A DNA stretch of 42,942 bases from Clostridia bacterium (GTDB taxonomy: Bacteria; Bacillota; Clostridia; Christensenellales; Aristaeellaceae): contig CAAGII010000045.1 in assembly GCA_900769875.1 (NCBI GenBank), positions 1-42,942 on the forward strand. Direction: 5' to 3'. Of this stretch, positions 23,959 to 31,985 are shown piece after piece (within the stretch, counting starts at the first letter, position 1; every line of letters starts with the position of its first letter). The position numbers and the translations under genes were made by a program. The notes beneath the pieces are model-generated. The model did not search any database and was not told where the DNA came from. It saw nothing but the letters and a program-made list of their open reading frames with translations.

Positions 23959-25089
23959 TTATTTCGCGAAGCTGATGTAATGACCATCCTTGATGACCAC
24001 AGCGGTCACGCCCTTGGTCACCTGGCCCTCGGCATTCCACTTCATGTTGCTGCCGGTCAAGCCGGAGAAGGTGGTCTGCTGCATGTAGGGGATCATCATC
24101 TCGCAGATCTCCTCAGGCTTGGTCTCGGGAGTGATGCCCAGCTCCTGCACGGCCTGCGCGAAGATCATGGTGGCGTCATAGGCGTCGGCGGCGAACTGGT
24201 TGGGAGTCGTGCCGAAGCGCTCCTTGTAGCGGGTTACGAAGGACACGGTCGCCTCATCGGTCGCCTCAGCGTCGAAGGGAGTGAGCATGTACACGCCCTC
24301 AGCCAGCGAGGTGTCGAAGCCCTCAATGGCAAGCAGGCCATCCAGGCCGTCCACGCCGAAGAACACGGGCGCATAGTCCATCGCGGCAGCCTGCTGCAGG
24401 ATCGCGGAGGCAGGGGTGTAGTAGATCGGGATGAACACAAAGTCAGCGCCCTTGTTCTTCGCGTCAGACAGCTGCACGGAGAAGTCGGCGTTGGAGTCAT
24501 CGGAGAAGGTGGTGGTGGAGACGATGTTCAGACCCAGCTCGGCGGCACGAGCCACAAAGGACTGGTAGATGCCGGTGGAGTAGTCAGAGCCGTTGTTGTA
24601 GATCACGGCGATGTTCTGACCCAGCTGGTGGTCATAGATGAACTGCGCGGAAGCGTTGCCCTGATTGGGGTCGATGAAGCAGACCTGATACACGTTGTCG
24701 CGGCCCTCGGTCACGGTGGGAGAAGAAGCAGAAGGCGTGAGCATGAACACGCGCTCATCATACGCCTGGGCAGCCACAGCGGCGCAGGCGCCGGAGGTCA
24801 CGGTGCCCAGCAGAATCTGCATACCCTGATCCATTTCCTTGGAGTAGGCGTTCAGAGCCTGTTCGCCGTCGCCCTGGTCGTCCTCGCTGAGCAGTTCAAA
24901 GGTCACGCCCAGATCCATGGCGTTCAGATCATCCACAGCAAGCTTGATAGCGTCCGCCACGCCGTTGCCGTAAGCGGCATAGGGGCCGGTCAGCGGGCCG
25001 ATCGAGCCCAGCTTGATGGTGTCTGCACAGGCAAAGCCGGCAGTCATCAGCATCGCGACAGCCAGAAGCATCGCAAGCATTTTCTTCAT
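23959..25089 (-). CDS. livJ: Branched-chain amino acid-type ABC substrate-binding protein
   Basis: Extracellular receptor of the Liv importer, 376 residues. The start at 25089 is set by AAGGAGG. The signal is MKKMLAMLLAVAMLMTAGF, followed by ACADT. The Cys at 21 might carry a lipid, although the box before it is not canonical. Type I periplasmic-binding fold landmarks: IKLGSIGPLTGPYAAYGNG, LLSEDDQGDGEQALNAY, MLTPSASSPTVTEGRDNVYQ (the Ser/Thr ligand-binding stretch), VCFIDPNQG, and FAADAYDATMIFAQAV. It is first in the operon and has its own strong -10. Ligand could be Leu/Ile/Val or another amino acid or amide. Confidence 0.92.
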   Translation of the reverse strand: MKKMLAMLLAVAMLMTAGFACADTIKLGSIGPLTGPYAAYGNGVADAIKLAVDDLNAMDLGVTFELLSEDDQGDGEQALNAYSKEMDQGMQILLGTVTSGACAAVAAQAYDERVFMLTPSASSPTVTEGRDNVYQVCFIDPNQGNASAQFIYDHQLGQNIAVIYNNGSDYSTGIYQSFVARAAELGLNIVSTTTFSDDSNADFSVQLSDAKNKGADFVFIPIYYTPASAILQQAAAMDYAPVFFGVDGLDGLLAIEGFDTSLAEGVYMLTPFDAEATDEATVSFVTRYKERFGTTPNQFAADAYDATMIFAQAVQELGITPETKPEEICEMMIPYMQQTTFSGLTGSNMKWNAEGQVTKGVTAVVIKDGHYISFAK

Positions 25090-25153
25090 AGCAGTTTCCT
25101 CCTTAGGGCTTACGCCCGATTGCGGCCGCGGCGACCCGCTGCCGATGGGCTTC

Positions 25154-25182
25154 ATTATACAACAAATCCATGCAATGCACAA
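25154..25182 (-). promoter_or_regulatory. Promoter of livJHMGF
   Basis: On the minus strand TTGTGC (25182-25177) and a perfect TATAAT (25159-25154) are 17 nt apart. The livJ ATG follows about 65 nt downstream. I see no T-box or leader peptide in that leader. Confidence 0.65.
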
Positions 25183-25315
25183 GGCTCATCGTGTCCGAAA
25201 CGTGTTTTATGAATGTTTTTTTGAAAGATTCTGCATATTGCCGTATTCCATCCTGCAAAAGCGCACCGCATAGAAAATAATCTTGCCCCAGGGGGTAGCG
25301 TGACGGCAGGATTTG

Positions 25316-25324
25316 TGCTATCAT
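25316..25324 (+). promoter_or_regulatory. Possible extended -10 promoter of the ThrE-type exporter
   Basis: TGC directly followed by TATCAT matches an extended -10 element, 58 nt before the first gene. No good -35 is present at 17 nt. Confidence 0.4.
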
Positions 25325-25382
25325 ACCCTCGCCAGCCCGGGAAGCCGGGCGTTTCAAGACGATCGTACGGGAGCGTTGACCC

Positions 25383-26150
25383 ATGCAGGAGCATCGCAGG
25401 GTGCTGGAGCTCTCCGGACACGCGGGACAGGTGCTGCTTCGCAACGGCGCCGAGATTTACCGCGTGCAGGAGACCATGACCCATATTCTGGACGCCTTCT
25501 CCATCAAGGATTACAACGTGTATGTGATTTCCAACGGCATTTTCGCCACCGTGGACGAGCACACGGACGACGCCATCAGCCTTGTTCGCCACGTTCCGCT
25601 GGGAAGCGTGCATCTCAGCCGCATTGACGCGGTCAACCAGGTGTCGCGCCGCCTGTGCAACGGCAGCATGACGCTGGACGAAGCGGAGGCCGCGCTTGAC
25701 CGCATCGAGGTCATGACGGTGGAAAAGCCCTTTGCGCATGTGCTGGCATGCGGACTGGGCGCAGCCGGCTTCTGCGTGCTGTTTGGCGGTACGCTGCCCG
25801 AGGGGCTTGCCGCCTTCCCCATCGGCATGCTGCTTCAGCTCTACCTGTTCTGGGCAGGGGGGAAGCAGTCCGATTTTGTGGCCTTCATCGCGGGCAGCAT
25901 GCTGGTCACCCTGACGTCCGGGCTTGTGACCGCGATCTTTCCGTCGCTGGCGCTCAGCCGTGTGGTCATCGGCGGCATTGTCCCGCTTGTACCGGGCGTG
26001 GGCTTTTCCACCTCCGCGCGCGATTTCTTCAACGGCGATTATGTCTCGGGCATCATTCACTTCATCGCCGCCGTGCTGACCGCTGTGTGCATCGCGCTGG
26101 GCGTATGCGGCGGCGTGTTCCTGCTTCGCACGCTGGGAGGTGCCGCCTGA
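25383..26150 (+). CDS. Threonine/serine exporter family, N-terminal (ThrE/YjjP, DUF1212) subunit
   Basis: The product is 255 residues; GGGAG lies upstream of the ATG. The N-terminal ~110 residues are soluble (LSGHAGQVLLRNGAEIYRVQ, the characteristic opening of the family, then NVYVISNGIFATV). Hydrophobic helices follow from about residue 118 to the end, with GGIVPLVPGVGFSTSARDFF a conserved family block. In two-gene members the second half of ThrE is a separate small protein, which is the next gene here. It probably exports Thr/Ser or small acids such as succinate. Sitting just before the seryl T-box and serS, a serine link is tempting but unproven. Confidence 0.85.
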   Translation: MQEHRRVLELSGHAGQVLLRNGAEIYRVQETMTHILDAFSIKDYNVYVISNGIFATVDEHTDDAISLVRHVPLGSVHLSRIDAVNQVSRRLCNGSMTLDEAEAALDRIEVMTVEKPFAHVLACGLGAAGFCVLFGGTLPEGLAAFPIGMLLQLYLFWAGGKQSDFVAFIAGSMLVTLTSGLVTAIFPSLALSRVVIGGIVPLVPGVGFSTSARDFFNGDYVSGIIHFIAAVLTAVCIALGVCGGVFLLRTLGGAA

Positions 26151-26623
26151 TGCTGTTGCAGATTCTTGCCGCCGTGGTCGGCGTATTCGCCTTCGCCGTG
26201 CTGTTCCACGCGCCCCGGCGAAGCTACCTCTTCTGCGCACTTGTGGGCGGCTTCGCATGGGCGATGTACCTGCTCTTTGACAGGCTGGGGCTGAGCCTGT
26301 TCCTTGCCTCGGCACTGGCGGTGTTCATGCTCACGGTGGTTTCGCGCACGCTGTCGGTCGCCATGCAGCTGCCCGCCACGGTGTTCATCGTCACAGGCAT
26401 CTTCCCCATCGTGCCCGGCGCCGGCATCTATTACACCGCCTACGGCCTGATGACCGGGGATATGCTGATGTTCCGCGAAAGCGGCACCAATACCGTGGCG
26501 CTCGCGGGCGCCATTGCCATCGGCATTGTGGTCGGCATGTCGGTGCCGTCCTCCATTCCCGGCACGCTGGGACGCGCGCTCGGACGCATCCTTCCGCGCT
26601 GGATGCTTCACCGCAGCGATTGA
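26150..26623 (+). CDS. Threonine/serine exporter family, C-terminal (YjjB, DUF3815) subunit
   Basis: The product is 157 residues. Its ATG shares a base with the previous stop (TGATG), so the two are coupled; GGGAGGT lies upstream. It is nearly all membrane helices: residues 2-22, 27-46, 48-67, 73-95 and 117-135 roughly. The family block VFIVTGIFPIVPGAGIYYTA mirrors the PLVPGVG block of the partner. It completes a split ThrE transporter. Confidence 0.85.
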   Translation: MLLQILAAVVGVFAFAVLFHAPRRSYLFCALVGGFAWAMYLLFDRLGLSLFLASALAVFMLTVVSRTLSVAMQLPATVFIVTGIFPIVPGAGIYYTAYGLMTGDMLMFRESGTNTVALAGAIAIGIVVGMSVPSSIPGTLGRALGRILPRWMLHRSD

Positions 26624-26646
26624 AGCGGAAAAATATGCGCAGACTC

Positions 26647-26675
26647 TTGCAAATTCGTACTCGTTGACGTATAAT
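26647..26675 (+). promoter_or_regulatory. Promoter of the T-box-serS unit
   Basis: TTGCAA (26647-26652) and a perfect TATAAT (26670-26675) are separated by 17 nt, directly upstream of the T-box leader. Confidence 0.75.
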
Positions 26676-26679
26676 ACCG

Positions 26680-26955
26680 CTATCGCCCGGAGCCAACGCG
26701 CCGGGTTCATAGCCCGATGGACGGGAAACAGCGTTGTCTGCCCGCTTTCAGCGAGCTGCCGGTCGATGCGAGGCAGCAGCGGCGTCAATCGCTTTCCATT
26801 CCCGGATGGGCGCAGGCGACGAGTCTGCGGGGTGCGCCCCCTACAGCGCGGCATGAGCGGTCCGCACACTGTGCGGGCAAACTGGGTGGCAACGCGAGCT
26901 TCTCGTCCCGGTCCCTTTGAGGGAACCCGTGGGAGAGGCTCTTTGTTTTGCCGGA
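26680..26955 (+). promoter_or_regulatory. T-box riboswitch leader of serS
   Basis: The leader carries the T-box sequence TGGGTGGCAACGCGAG (26883-26898; consensus GGGTGGNACCGCG). This is followed by the typical CTCGTCCC stretch and a long terminator hairpin (about 26896-26941) ending in CTCTTTGTTTT. A stem III-like hairpin CCGCACA/TGTGCGG precedes it. Stem I spans roughly 26682-26811 and closes with CGCCC/GGGCG. A plausible serine specifier is TCC at 26795-26797, followed by A. Uncharged tRNA-Ser would stabilise the antiterminator and allow serS transcription. The T-box is secure; specifier and stem limits are inferred by eye. Confidence 0.85.
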
Positions 26956-26975
26956 GAAACGAGGAGGAAGCACGC

Positions 26976-28256
26976 ATGCTGGATATCAATCTGGTTCGCA
27001 CGAACCCCGAGCTGGTCAAGGAAAACATCCGCAAGAAGTTTCAGGACCAGAAGCTGCCGCTGGTGGACGAGGTCATTGAGCTGGACAAAATGAACCGCGC
27101 CGCTATCCAGCGCGCCGGCGATCTGCGCAGCCAGCGCAACAGGCTGTCCAAGCAGATCGGCGCGCTGATGGGCCAGAAGAAGCTGGACGAGGCCGAGGCG
27201 GTCAAGCAGCAGGTCGCACAGCTCAAGGATGAGCTGGACGAGCTGGAAACCAGGCAGGAGGAGTACGCCGCCGAAATTAACAGGCGCATGATGATTATTC
27301 CCAACATCATTGACGAAACCGTGCCTGTGGGCAAGGACGATTCCGAAAACGTGGAGATCGAGCGTTTTGGCGAGCCCGTGGTGCCCGAATGGGAGATTCC
27401 CTATCATGTGGACATCATGGAGCGCCTGAGCGGTATCGACCTGGACAGCGCCCGCAAGACCAGCGGCAACGGCTTCTATTATCTGATGGGCGACGTGGCA
27501 CGCCTGCACAGCGCCATTCTGAGCTATGCGCGCGATTTCATGATCGACCGCGGCTTCACCTACTGCATTCCGCCCTACATGATTCACGGCAATGTGGTGA
27601 CGGGCGTGATGTCCTTTGCCGAGATGGAAAACATGATGTACAAGATCGAGGGCGAGGATCTGTACCTGATCGGCACAAGCGAGCATTCAATGATCGGCAA
27701 ATTCATCGACACCATCCTTGATGAGAGCCAGCTGCCCCAGACCCTGACCAGCTACAGCCCCTGCTTCCGCAAGGAGGTCGGCGCGCACGGCATCGAGGAG
27801 CGCGGCGTGTACCGCATCCACCAGTTTGAGAAGCAGGAAATGATCGTTGTGTGCAAGCCCGAGGACAGCAGGATGTGGTACGACCGTCTCTGGCAGAACA
27901 CGGTGGATTTCTTCCGCAGTCTGGATATCCCGGTACGCACGCTGGAGTGCTGCTCGGGCGATCTGGCTGACCTGAAGGTCAAGAGCTGCGACGTGGAGGC
28001 CTGGAGTCCCCGCCAGCAGAAGTATTTCGAGGTTGGCAGCTGCTCCAACCTTGGCGACGCGCAGGCACGCCGCCTGAAGATCCGCATCAAGGGCAGCGAC
28101 GGCCGCAACTACCTCGCGCACACGCTCAACAACACCTGTGTCGCTCCGCCCCGCATGCTCATTGCGTTCCTTGAGAACAATCTGCAGGCGGATGGCCGCG
28201 TGCGTATTCCCGAGGCTCTGCGCATGTACATGGGCGGCAAGGAGTATATCGGCTGA
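26976..28256 (+). CDS. serS: Seryl-tRNA synthetase
   Basis: Charges tRNA-Ser with serine. The product is 426 residues, normal. The start at 26976 follows GAGGAGGAAG. Residues 1-105 are the long antiparallel coiled-coil arm (LDINLVRTNPELVKENIRKK, then Glu/Lys/Gln-rich helices around QLKDELDELETRQEEYAAEI). The class II core follows: GTSEHSMIGKFIDTI, YSPCFRKEVGAHGIEERGVY (motif 2 region), HQFEKQEM, LECCSGDLADLKVKSCDVEA, and the motif 3 region NNTCVAPPRMLIAFLENNLQ. The motif 2 region has GIEERGVYR where many enzymes have GRDTRGLxR, common in one SerRS subgroup. Expression is controlled by the T-box leader. Confidence 0.95.
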   Translation: MLDINLVRTNPELVKENIRKKFQDQKLPLVDEVIELDKMNRAAIQRAGDLRSQRNRLSKQIGALMGQKKLDEAEAVKQQVAQLKDELDELETRQEEYAAEINRRMMIIPNIIDETVPVGKDDSENVEIERFGEPVVPEWEIPYHVDIMERLSGIDLDSARKTSGNGFYYLMGDVARLHSAILSYARDFMIDRGFTYCIPPYMIHGNVVTGVMSFAEMENMMYKIEGEDLYLIGTSEHSMIGKFIDTILDESQLPQTLTSYSPCFRKEVGAHGIEERGVYRIHQFEKQEMIVVCKPEDSRMWYDRLWQNTVDFFRSLDIPVRTLECCSGDLADLKVKSCDVEAWSPRQQKYFEVGSCSNLGDAQARRLKIRIKGSDGRNYLAHTLNNTCVAPPRMLIAFLENNLQADGRVRIPEALRMYMGGKEYIG

Positions 28257-28266
28257 TTTCATAGGC

Positions 28267-28303
28267 AAAAGTCGGAGGCCGCGCAATGCGTCCTCCGGCT
28301 TTT
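28267..28303 (+). terminator. Intrinsic terminator after serS
   Basis: AAAAGTCGGAGG pairs over 12 bp (one G-U) with CCTCCGGCTTTT, 13-nt loop, 10 nt after the stop. Confidence 0.75.
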
Positions 28304-28310
28304 CGTATGC

Positions 28311-28341
28311 AAAAACGGAGCTGCGCGCTCAGGCAGCTCCG
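28311..28341 (-). terminator. Intrinsic terminator of lepB
   Basis: CGGAGCTGC and GCAGCTCCG form a perfect 9-bp stem with an 8-nt loop, followed on the minus strand by TTTTT. It starts 8 nt after the lepB stop. Confidence 0.8.
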
Positions 28342-28348
28342 CCTACGG

Positions 28349-29140
28349 TTACTGATGATTGTACAGATAGGTCAGGTCATGCTCGCCCGCGTCGTTCAGC
28401 CCGTTGGGCACGGCGCGCCTGCGGTCAAACGGCAGCAGCACATATTCCACCTTGGCGGTGATCATATTGCGGTCAATCGGGCCCACGAGGTGGCTGTCGT
28501 TGCTGTTGGAGCGGTTGTCGCCCAGCACGAAATACTTGCCCTCCGGCACGGTGTAGGTGCGAAGCTCGTAGTCCGGGCGGTTGATGAGGTACGGCTCCTC
28601 ATAGGTCACGCCGTTGACCGTCAGCTTCCCGCCGTGGATGGAGATGGTGTCGCCCGGCAGACCCACCACGCGCTTGACAAAATTGGTATCACCGCGGTTG
28701 GGATAGTGGCAGATGACCACGTCAAAGCGCTCCGGATCGCCGCCGGTGGTGAATTTGATGTAGTCCTCGTCGGTGTTGGTAGCATGTTGACGCTCATAGG
28801 CGTTGTTCCTGCCGTCAAAGAGGTAGCCGATTTCACGCCCGATGGTTTTCCAGGTCGGAATCCAGATGGAGGCATAATTCGTTTTGCTCACCAGCATGAT
28901 TTCGCCGTCCACCAGCGTGCCCCACATGCTGCTGCCGTCCACGCGCACCGGCTGACCGACAAACGAGCGGATCACAAGCGCGAACACCAGCGCGGCCAGC
29001 AGCGTCAGCACCCACTCAAGGATTTCCTGCTTCAAGGGCTTCTTTTTCTTTTCCTTCTTGACGCGTCCGAAAATGGTTTTCTTCACCGGCTTTTCGGCCT
29101 CCTGCGGCTGAGGAGTCGGAAGGTCATTGGCTTCATTCAT
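28349..29140 (-). CDS. lepB: Signal peptidase I
   Basis: Cleaves signal peptides on the outer face of the membrane. The product is 263 residues. Residues 1-36 are a long polar, Lys-rich cytoplasmic lead (VKKEKKKKPLKQE), followed by one membrane helix (about 40-62). The catalytic Ser motif reads VDGSSMWGTLVDGE where family members usually have SMxPTL, so the conserved Pro is Gly. The catalytic Lys block NFVKRVVGLPGD, the later FVLGDNRSNSNDS and the domain order are standard. An acidic insert lies between them (RNNAYERQHATNTDEDY region). It is downstream of the ECF sigma factor and small membrane-protein genes and may be partly cotranscribed with them. Confidence 0.9.
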   Translation of the reverse strand: MNEANDLPTPQPQEAEKPVKKTIFGRVKKEKKKKPLKQEILEWVLTLLAALVFALVIRSFVGQPVRVDGSSMWGTLVDGEIMLVSKTNYASIWIPTWKTIGREIGYLFDGRNNAYERQHATNTDEDYIKFTTGGDPERFDVVICHYPNRGDTNFVKRVVGLPGDTISIHGGKLTVNGVTYEEPYLINRPDYELRTYTVPEGKYFVLGDNRSNSNDSHLVGPIDRNMITAKVEYVLLPFDRRRAVPNGLNDAGEHDLTYLYNHQ

Positions 29141-29168
29141 GGTTGTTTCCCTCTTTCCTGATGTATTT

Positions 29169-29357
29169 TCACAGCAGCACAGCCGCCGCGCTCACCGACG
29201 GATACAGTGCAAGCAGCGCCGTCACCAGCGCGGCAAACCCCGCGCGAAGCGTGCCGCCGCGCTGCATGGGCATACGCGCCGACGCGCACTCCAGCGCGCG
29301 GAGCGATTCAGCCCTTGCAAGCACAGCCTCCAGATAGTCGCTACGATTACCGGTCAT
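29169..29357 (-). CDS. Small single-helix membrane protein coupled to the sigma factor
   Basis: The product is 62 residues. Its ATG overlaps the sigma-factor stop as ATGA. Residues 1-35 are charged (YLEAVLARAESLRALECASA), and residues 38-62 form one hydrophobic helix (AGFAALVTALLALYPSV) ending at the C-terminus. I do not recognise a family. Genes translationally coupled behind ECF sigma factors are often membrane-bound anti-sigma factors; this one is far shorter than the usual kind and lacks a zinc-binding HxxxCxxC motif, so a minimal anti-sigma or regulatory partner is only an inference. Confidence 0.5.
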   Translation of the reverse strand: MTGNRSDYLEAVLARAESLRALECASARMPMQRGGTLRAGFAALVTALLALYPSVSAAAVLL

Positions 29358-29887
29358 GGAGCATCCTCCTTCTTCACGGCGTTTCTAAGAAGCCTTCGGA
29401 TACGGTGCAGGCGCACCTTGACCAGCGCAAGGGTCATTCCGCTGCGTCTTGACAGCTCGCGGTAGCTCAGTCCCTCCAGCGCATAGCCCTCCAGCAGCGC
29501 GCGGTCACGGCTGTCAAGGTTGCGCAGGCACTGCCACAGCCGCATTCTGCTCTCTCTTTTCAGCGCCTCGCTTTCAGCCGATTCACCGGCGCCCTCCGGC
29601 ACCTCCGCCATGAGCGCGGGCGCGCGCTGCTTTCTGCGGTACACGTCCACGCACATGCGGCGGATCATCACCGCAAGATAGGTGCGAAAGGCAAAGGTAG
29701 GCTGATAGCTTTGCCGCAAAAGATACACGCGCGCAAACGCTTCCTGCACCACATCCTCCGCAAGGGCATGATCCTGCAGCAGAGACTCGGCAAAGCCCTC
29801 CGCCCACGCTCGATGCCTTTGAATCAGCTCCTCCAGCGCTTCGGTGTGCCCCAGGGCCAGACGCGCCATCAGCTCGTTGTCGTCCAT
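29354..29887 (-). CDS. ECF-type RNA polymerase sigma factor
   Basis: The product is 177 residues. The start at 29887 is set by GGGGAGGA; an ATG at 29932 has no site. Region 2 (about residues 17-75) shows LIQRHRAWAEGFAESLLQDH, AEDVVQEAFARVYLLR and FRTYLAVMIRRMCVDVYRRK, the standard core-binding and -10 helices. A Glu/Ala linker follows. Region 4 (about 115-170) shows LDSRDRALLEGYALEGLSYR and RSGMTLALVKVRLHRIRRLL, the -35-binding helix-turn-helix. It is coupled to the small membrane protein downstream and probably autoregulated through the promoter candidate just upstream. Confidence 0.88.
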   Translation of the reverse strand: MDDNELMARLALGHTEALEELIQRHRAWAEGFAESLLQDHALAEDVVQEAFARVYLLRQSYQPTFAFRTYLAVMIRRMCVDVYRRKQRAPALMAEVPEGAGESAESEALKRESRMRLWQCLRNLDSRDRALLEGYALEGLSYRELSRRSGMTLALVKVRLHRIRRLLRNAVKKEDAP

Positions 29888-29920
29888 ACGCGTCCTCCCC
29901 TGCCGCCGCTTCATCCTGTA

Positions 29921-29946
29921 CACGCACGGCAAATGAAAAGGTTACA
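29921..29946 (-). promoter_or_regulatory. Candidate ECF-sigma autoregulatory promoter
   Basis: On the minus strand TGTAAC (29946-29941) is followed after exactly 16 nt by CGTG (29924-29921). This resembles the TGAAAC-N16-CGTA type recognised by Bacillus ECF sigma factors such as SigW. The sigma-factor ATG is 34 nt further on. It is based on one site and so remains tentative. Confidence 0.35.
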
Positions 29947-29954
29947 CCATTGGG

Positions 29955-30797
29955 TCACATTGTGCCCGATGATTGACGAATGCGCTGCAGCTCCGCCTCC
30001 GCCATTTCGCGCGTCGCGTAATTCAGCACGGAGAACTTGCCCTCCAGCAGCTTTTCGAGCTTCCGGATGCACGCGTCCTGATCGCCTGCCTCCAGATCGT
30101 AGCGGCTGAGGAACCACAACGTGTCAATCTGTCCGGGACGAACGGCGATCGCCTTCTCAAAATAGGGCTTCGCCTTTTCCCGATCGCCCAGCACGCGATA
30201 GTAGAGCTGCCCCAGGTTATCCAGACAGATCGCGTCCTCGTCGTCGTACTCGCAGGCCTCCTCGCAAAACGCCTTCGCTCTGCAAAGGAGCTGCTCCCGC
30301 TGCTCCTCGGGCGAAAGCTGCGCTTCCTGCTGATCCTCCGGGGACTGCGCATTCTCCTGCCCGGCAGCTTCCTCCTCCGCCTCGCTTTCCTGCACAGCAG
30401 GCGCGGGATTGTCCGCCCAGCCTGCCAGCTTTTCCACATACAGGTACCCCAGCGTCTGGTACACAATGCCGCTGGGCTGCTTGGCATGCTGACGCTCCAG
30501 GATCGCAATGCCCTTGTCTATTTCGCCCAGCTTGTACATGCACGCGGCGTAGTTCATGAACAGCTGCGTCTTCTGCTCCGGCGTAATACCCGGCGCCTTC
30601 TGCGATTTGACCAGCAGCTCGCGCGCCTTCTGGTATTCGCCGTTGCGGATCAGCAGCACGCTGTAGCTGAGCAGATAGCGCGGCTCCTTCAAGCCCTCGC
30701 TGACCGCCTGCTCATACAGCGCGCGCGCTTCATCCAGCTTGCCCTCGCTGTGCAGCTTGTATGCCTTCATTGCCTTGAAGCCCGTCATCAGACCCAT
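29955..30797 (-). CDS. Tetratricopeptide-repeat protein
   Basis: The product is 280 residues with no signal peptide or membrane helix. TPR-like helices are visible near residues 8-35 (AYKLHSEGKLDEARALYEQA), 40-65, 80-105 and 185-225 (AICLDNLGQLYYRVLGDREK then AKPYFEKAIAVRP). An acidic Gln/Glu linker at about 135-165 (ESEAEEEAAGQENAQSPED) splits the repeats. It is third in the mrfA-mrfB unit, 3 nt after mrfB, whose own C-terminal half is also repeat-like. It may be an accessory scaffold, but no activity can be inferred. Confidence 0.75.
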   Translation of the reverse strand: MGLMTGFKAMKAYKLHSEGKLDEARALYEQAVSEGLKEPRYLLSYSVLLIRNGEYQKARELLVKSQKAPGITPEQKTQLFMNYAACMYKLGEIDKGIAILERQHAKQPSGIVYQTLGYLYVEKLAGWADNPAPAVQESEAEEEAAGQENAQSPEDQQEAQLSPEEQREQLLCRAKAFCEEACEYDDEDAICLDNLGQLYYRVLGDREKAKPYFEKAIAVRPGQIDTLWFLSRYDLEAGDQDACIRKLEKLLEGKFSVLNYATREMAEAELQRIRQSSGTM

Positions 30798-30800
30798 CGT

Positions 30801-31985
30801 TCATCCATTCCTTTCATGACTCCGGTCATCGGAGAAGCCTGGTTTCCGTTCAATTTTACGTTTCAGGCGCTCATAGCGCCTTTGAAGCGATTCGCGCGTC
30901 TGTGCATCCTCCGCGCTGTCCAGCAGCGAAGGCTCAGCCAGCAGCGAGATTGCCTTCCGCGTCATATCGAGCGCCGCTCTGTCGTCGCGCTCGATATGCT
31001 CATAGTGCTTCGCCAGCTCAATATAGGGCGCGGCGCCGCCCTCGCGCCGCCGGATCATCTCCTGCCACACGTCGCACGCGCCGCTGCGATCGCCGCTGCG
31101 GCGATAGCTCTGCGCCAGCTTGAGCTGGCTTCCCGCGCGCAGGCGACCCGTGCTGACAAGCCGGTAGCAGCGCCTCGCCTCCTCCGGATGGCGCATGCGC
31201 TCAAGGCTGACGCCCATCTGGTACACGTCCTCCATGAAGCTGAGCTGCTCGGGCCTGCGGTAGACGCGGCACATGTGCGCAAGCAGCGTGCAGAGGCTGG
31301 CGATATCCTGCTCGTTGTGCCAGAGCACCTCGTCCAGCAGATGAAATTCGCCCGTTTTCAGATACGCGAAGAACCGCTGCGGCGCTTCCGCGCCCGGCAG
31401 ATCGCGCACACGCGGCTGCCCGAGCACCATTTCCTCCATTCGCCCAAGGCTGCAGCCGCTCAGGCGCAGCTTGTACACGCGGCGGGCGATATGAAGCAGA
31501 TCGATCTGCGGCTTTTCCAGACAGTCGCCGCGCATGCGGTTCATGAGAAAGCGTGTGCGCAGCAGCGGAATGTCGAACGAACGCCCGTTGAAGGTGCAGA
31601 TCGCATCGCATTCCGCCAGCATGCTTTCCAGCGCGCGCAGCTGCGACGGCTCTTCCGGATAATCCCGGAGTACATACTGATGAACCTCAAGTCCCCCGTC
31701 CGTCATTCTTGCCGCGCCGATCATGAACGCAACCGTGCCCGCGCCCAGAAAACCCGTGGTTTCCGTGTCCAGATAGAGGATGCGCCGCGGATCAAGGCGC
31801 GGCGGCATGGGCTCGTCCTGCATGAGGGCAATGGTTTCGCTGTCTACCTCCCGCCAGCCGGGAAACTCCTCCGCGGGATGCACATGGCAGGCGTGCCATG
31901 CCTCCGTCCGCGCCGCGGCCCGCTCCTGCGCTTTGGGCTGCGCAGGTTTTGAAGATATGGCGTTGAGCTTGTCGCGCAGATTCAT
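30801..31985 (-). CDS. mrfB: MrfB-like (YprB) RNase H-fold 3'-5' exonuclease
   Basis: The product is 394 residues. The start at 31985 overlaps the mrfA stop (ATGA), with GGAGGG upstream. The exonuclease part shows ILYLDTETTGF (first two acidic metal ligands), ICTFNGRSFDIPLL (third acidic) and LWHNEQDIASL (His and final Asp of the DEDDh set). The C-terminal ~150 residues are helical TPR-like (MRHPEEARRCYRLVSTGRLR, then LKLAQSYRRSGD). In Bacillus subtilis, MrfA and MrfB form a UvrA-independent excision pathway for mitomycin C damage. The same gene order and overlap here support that role. Confidence 0.85.
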   Translation of the reverse strand: MNLRDKLNAISSKPAQPKAQERAAARTEAWHACHVHPAEEFPGWREVDSETIALMQDEPMPPRLDPRRILYLDTETTGFLGAGTVAFMIGAARMTDGGLEVHQYVLRDYPEEPSQLRALESMLAECDAICTFNGRSFDIPLLRTRFLMNRMRGDCLEKPQIDLLHIARRVYKLRLSGCSLGRMEEMVLGQPRVRDLPGAEAPQRFFAYLKTGEFHLLDEVLWHNEQDIASLCTLLAHMCRVYRRPEQLSFMEDVYQMGVSLERMRHPEEARRCYRLVSTGRLRAGSQLKLAQSYRRSGDRSGACDVWQEMIRRREGGAAPYIELAKHYEHIERDDRAALDMTRKAISLLAEPSLLDSAEDAQTRESLQRRYERLKRKIERKPGFSDDRSHERNG

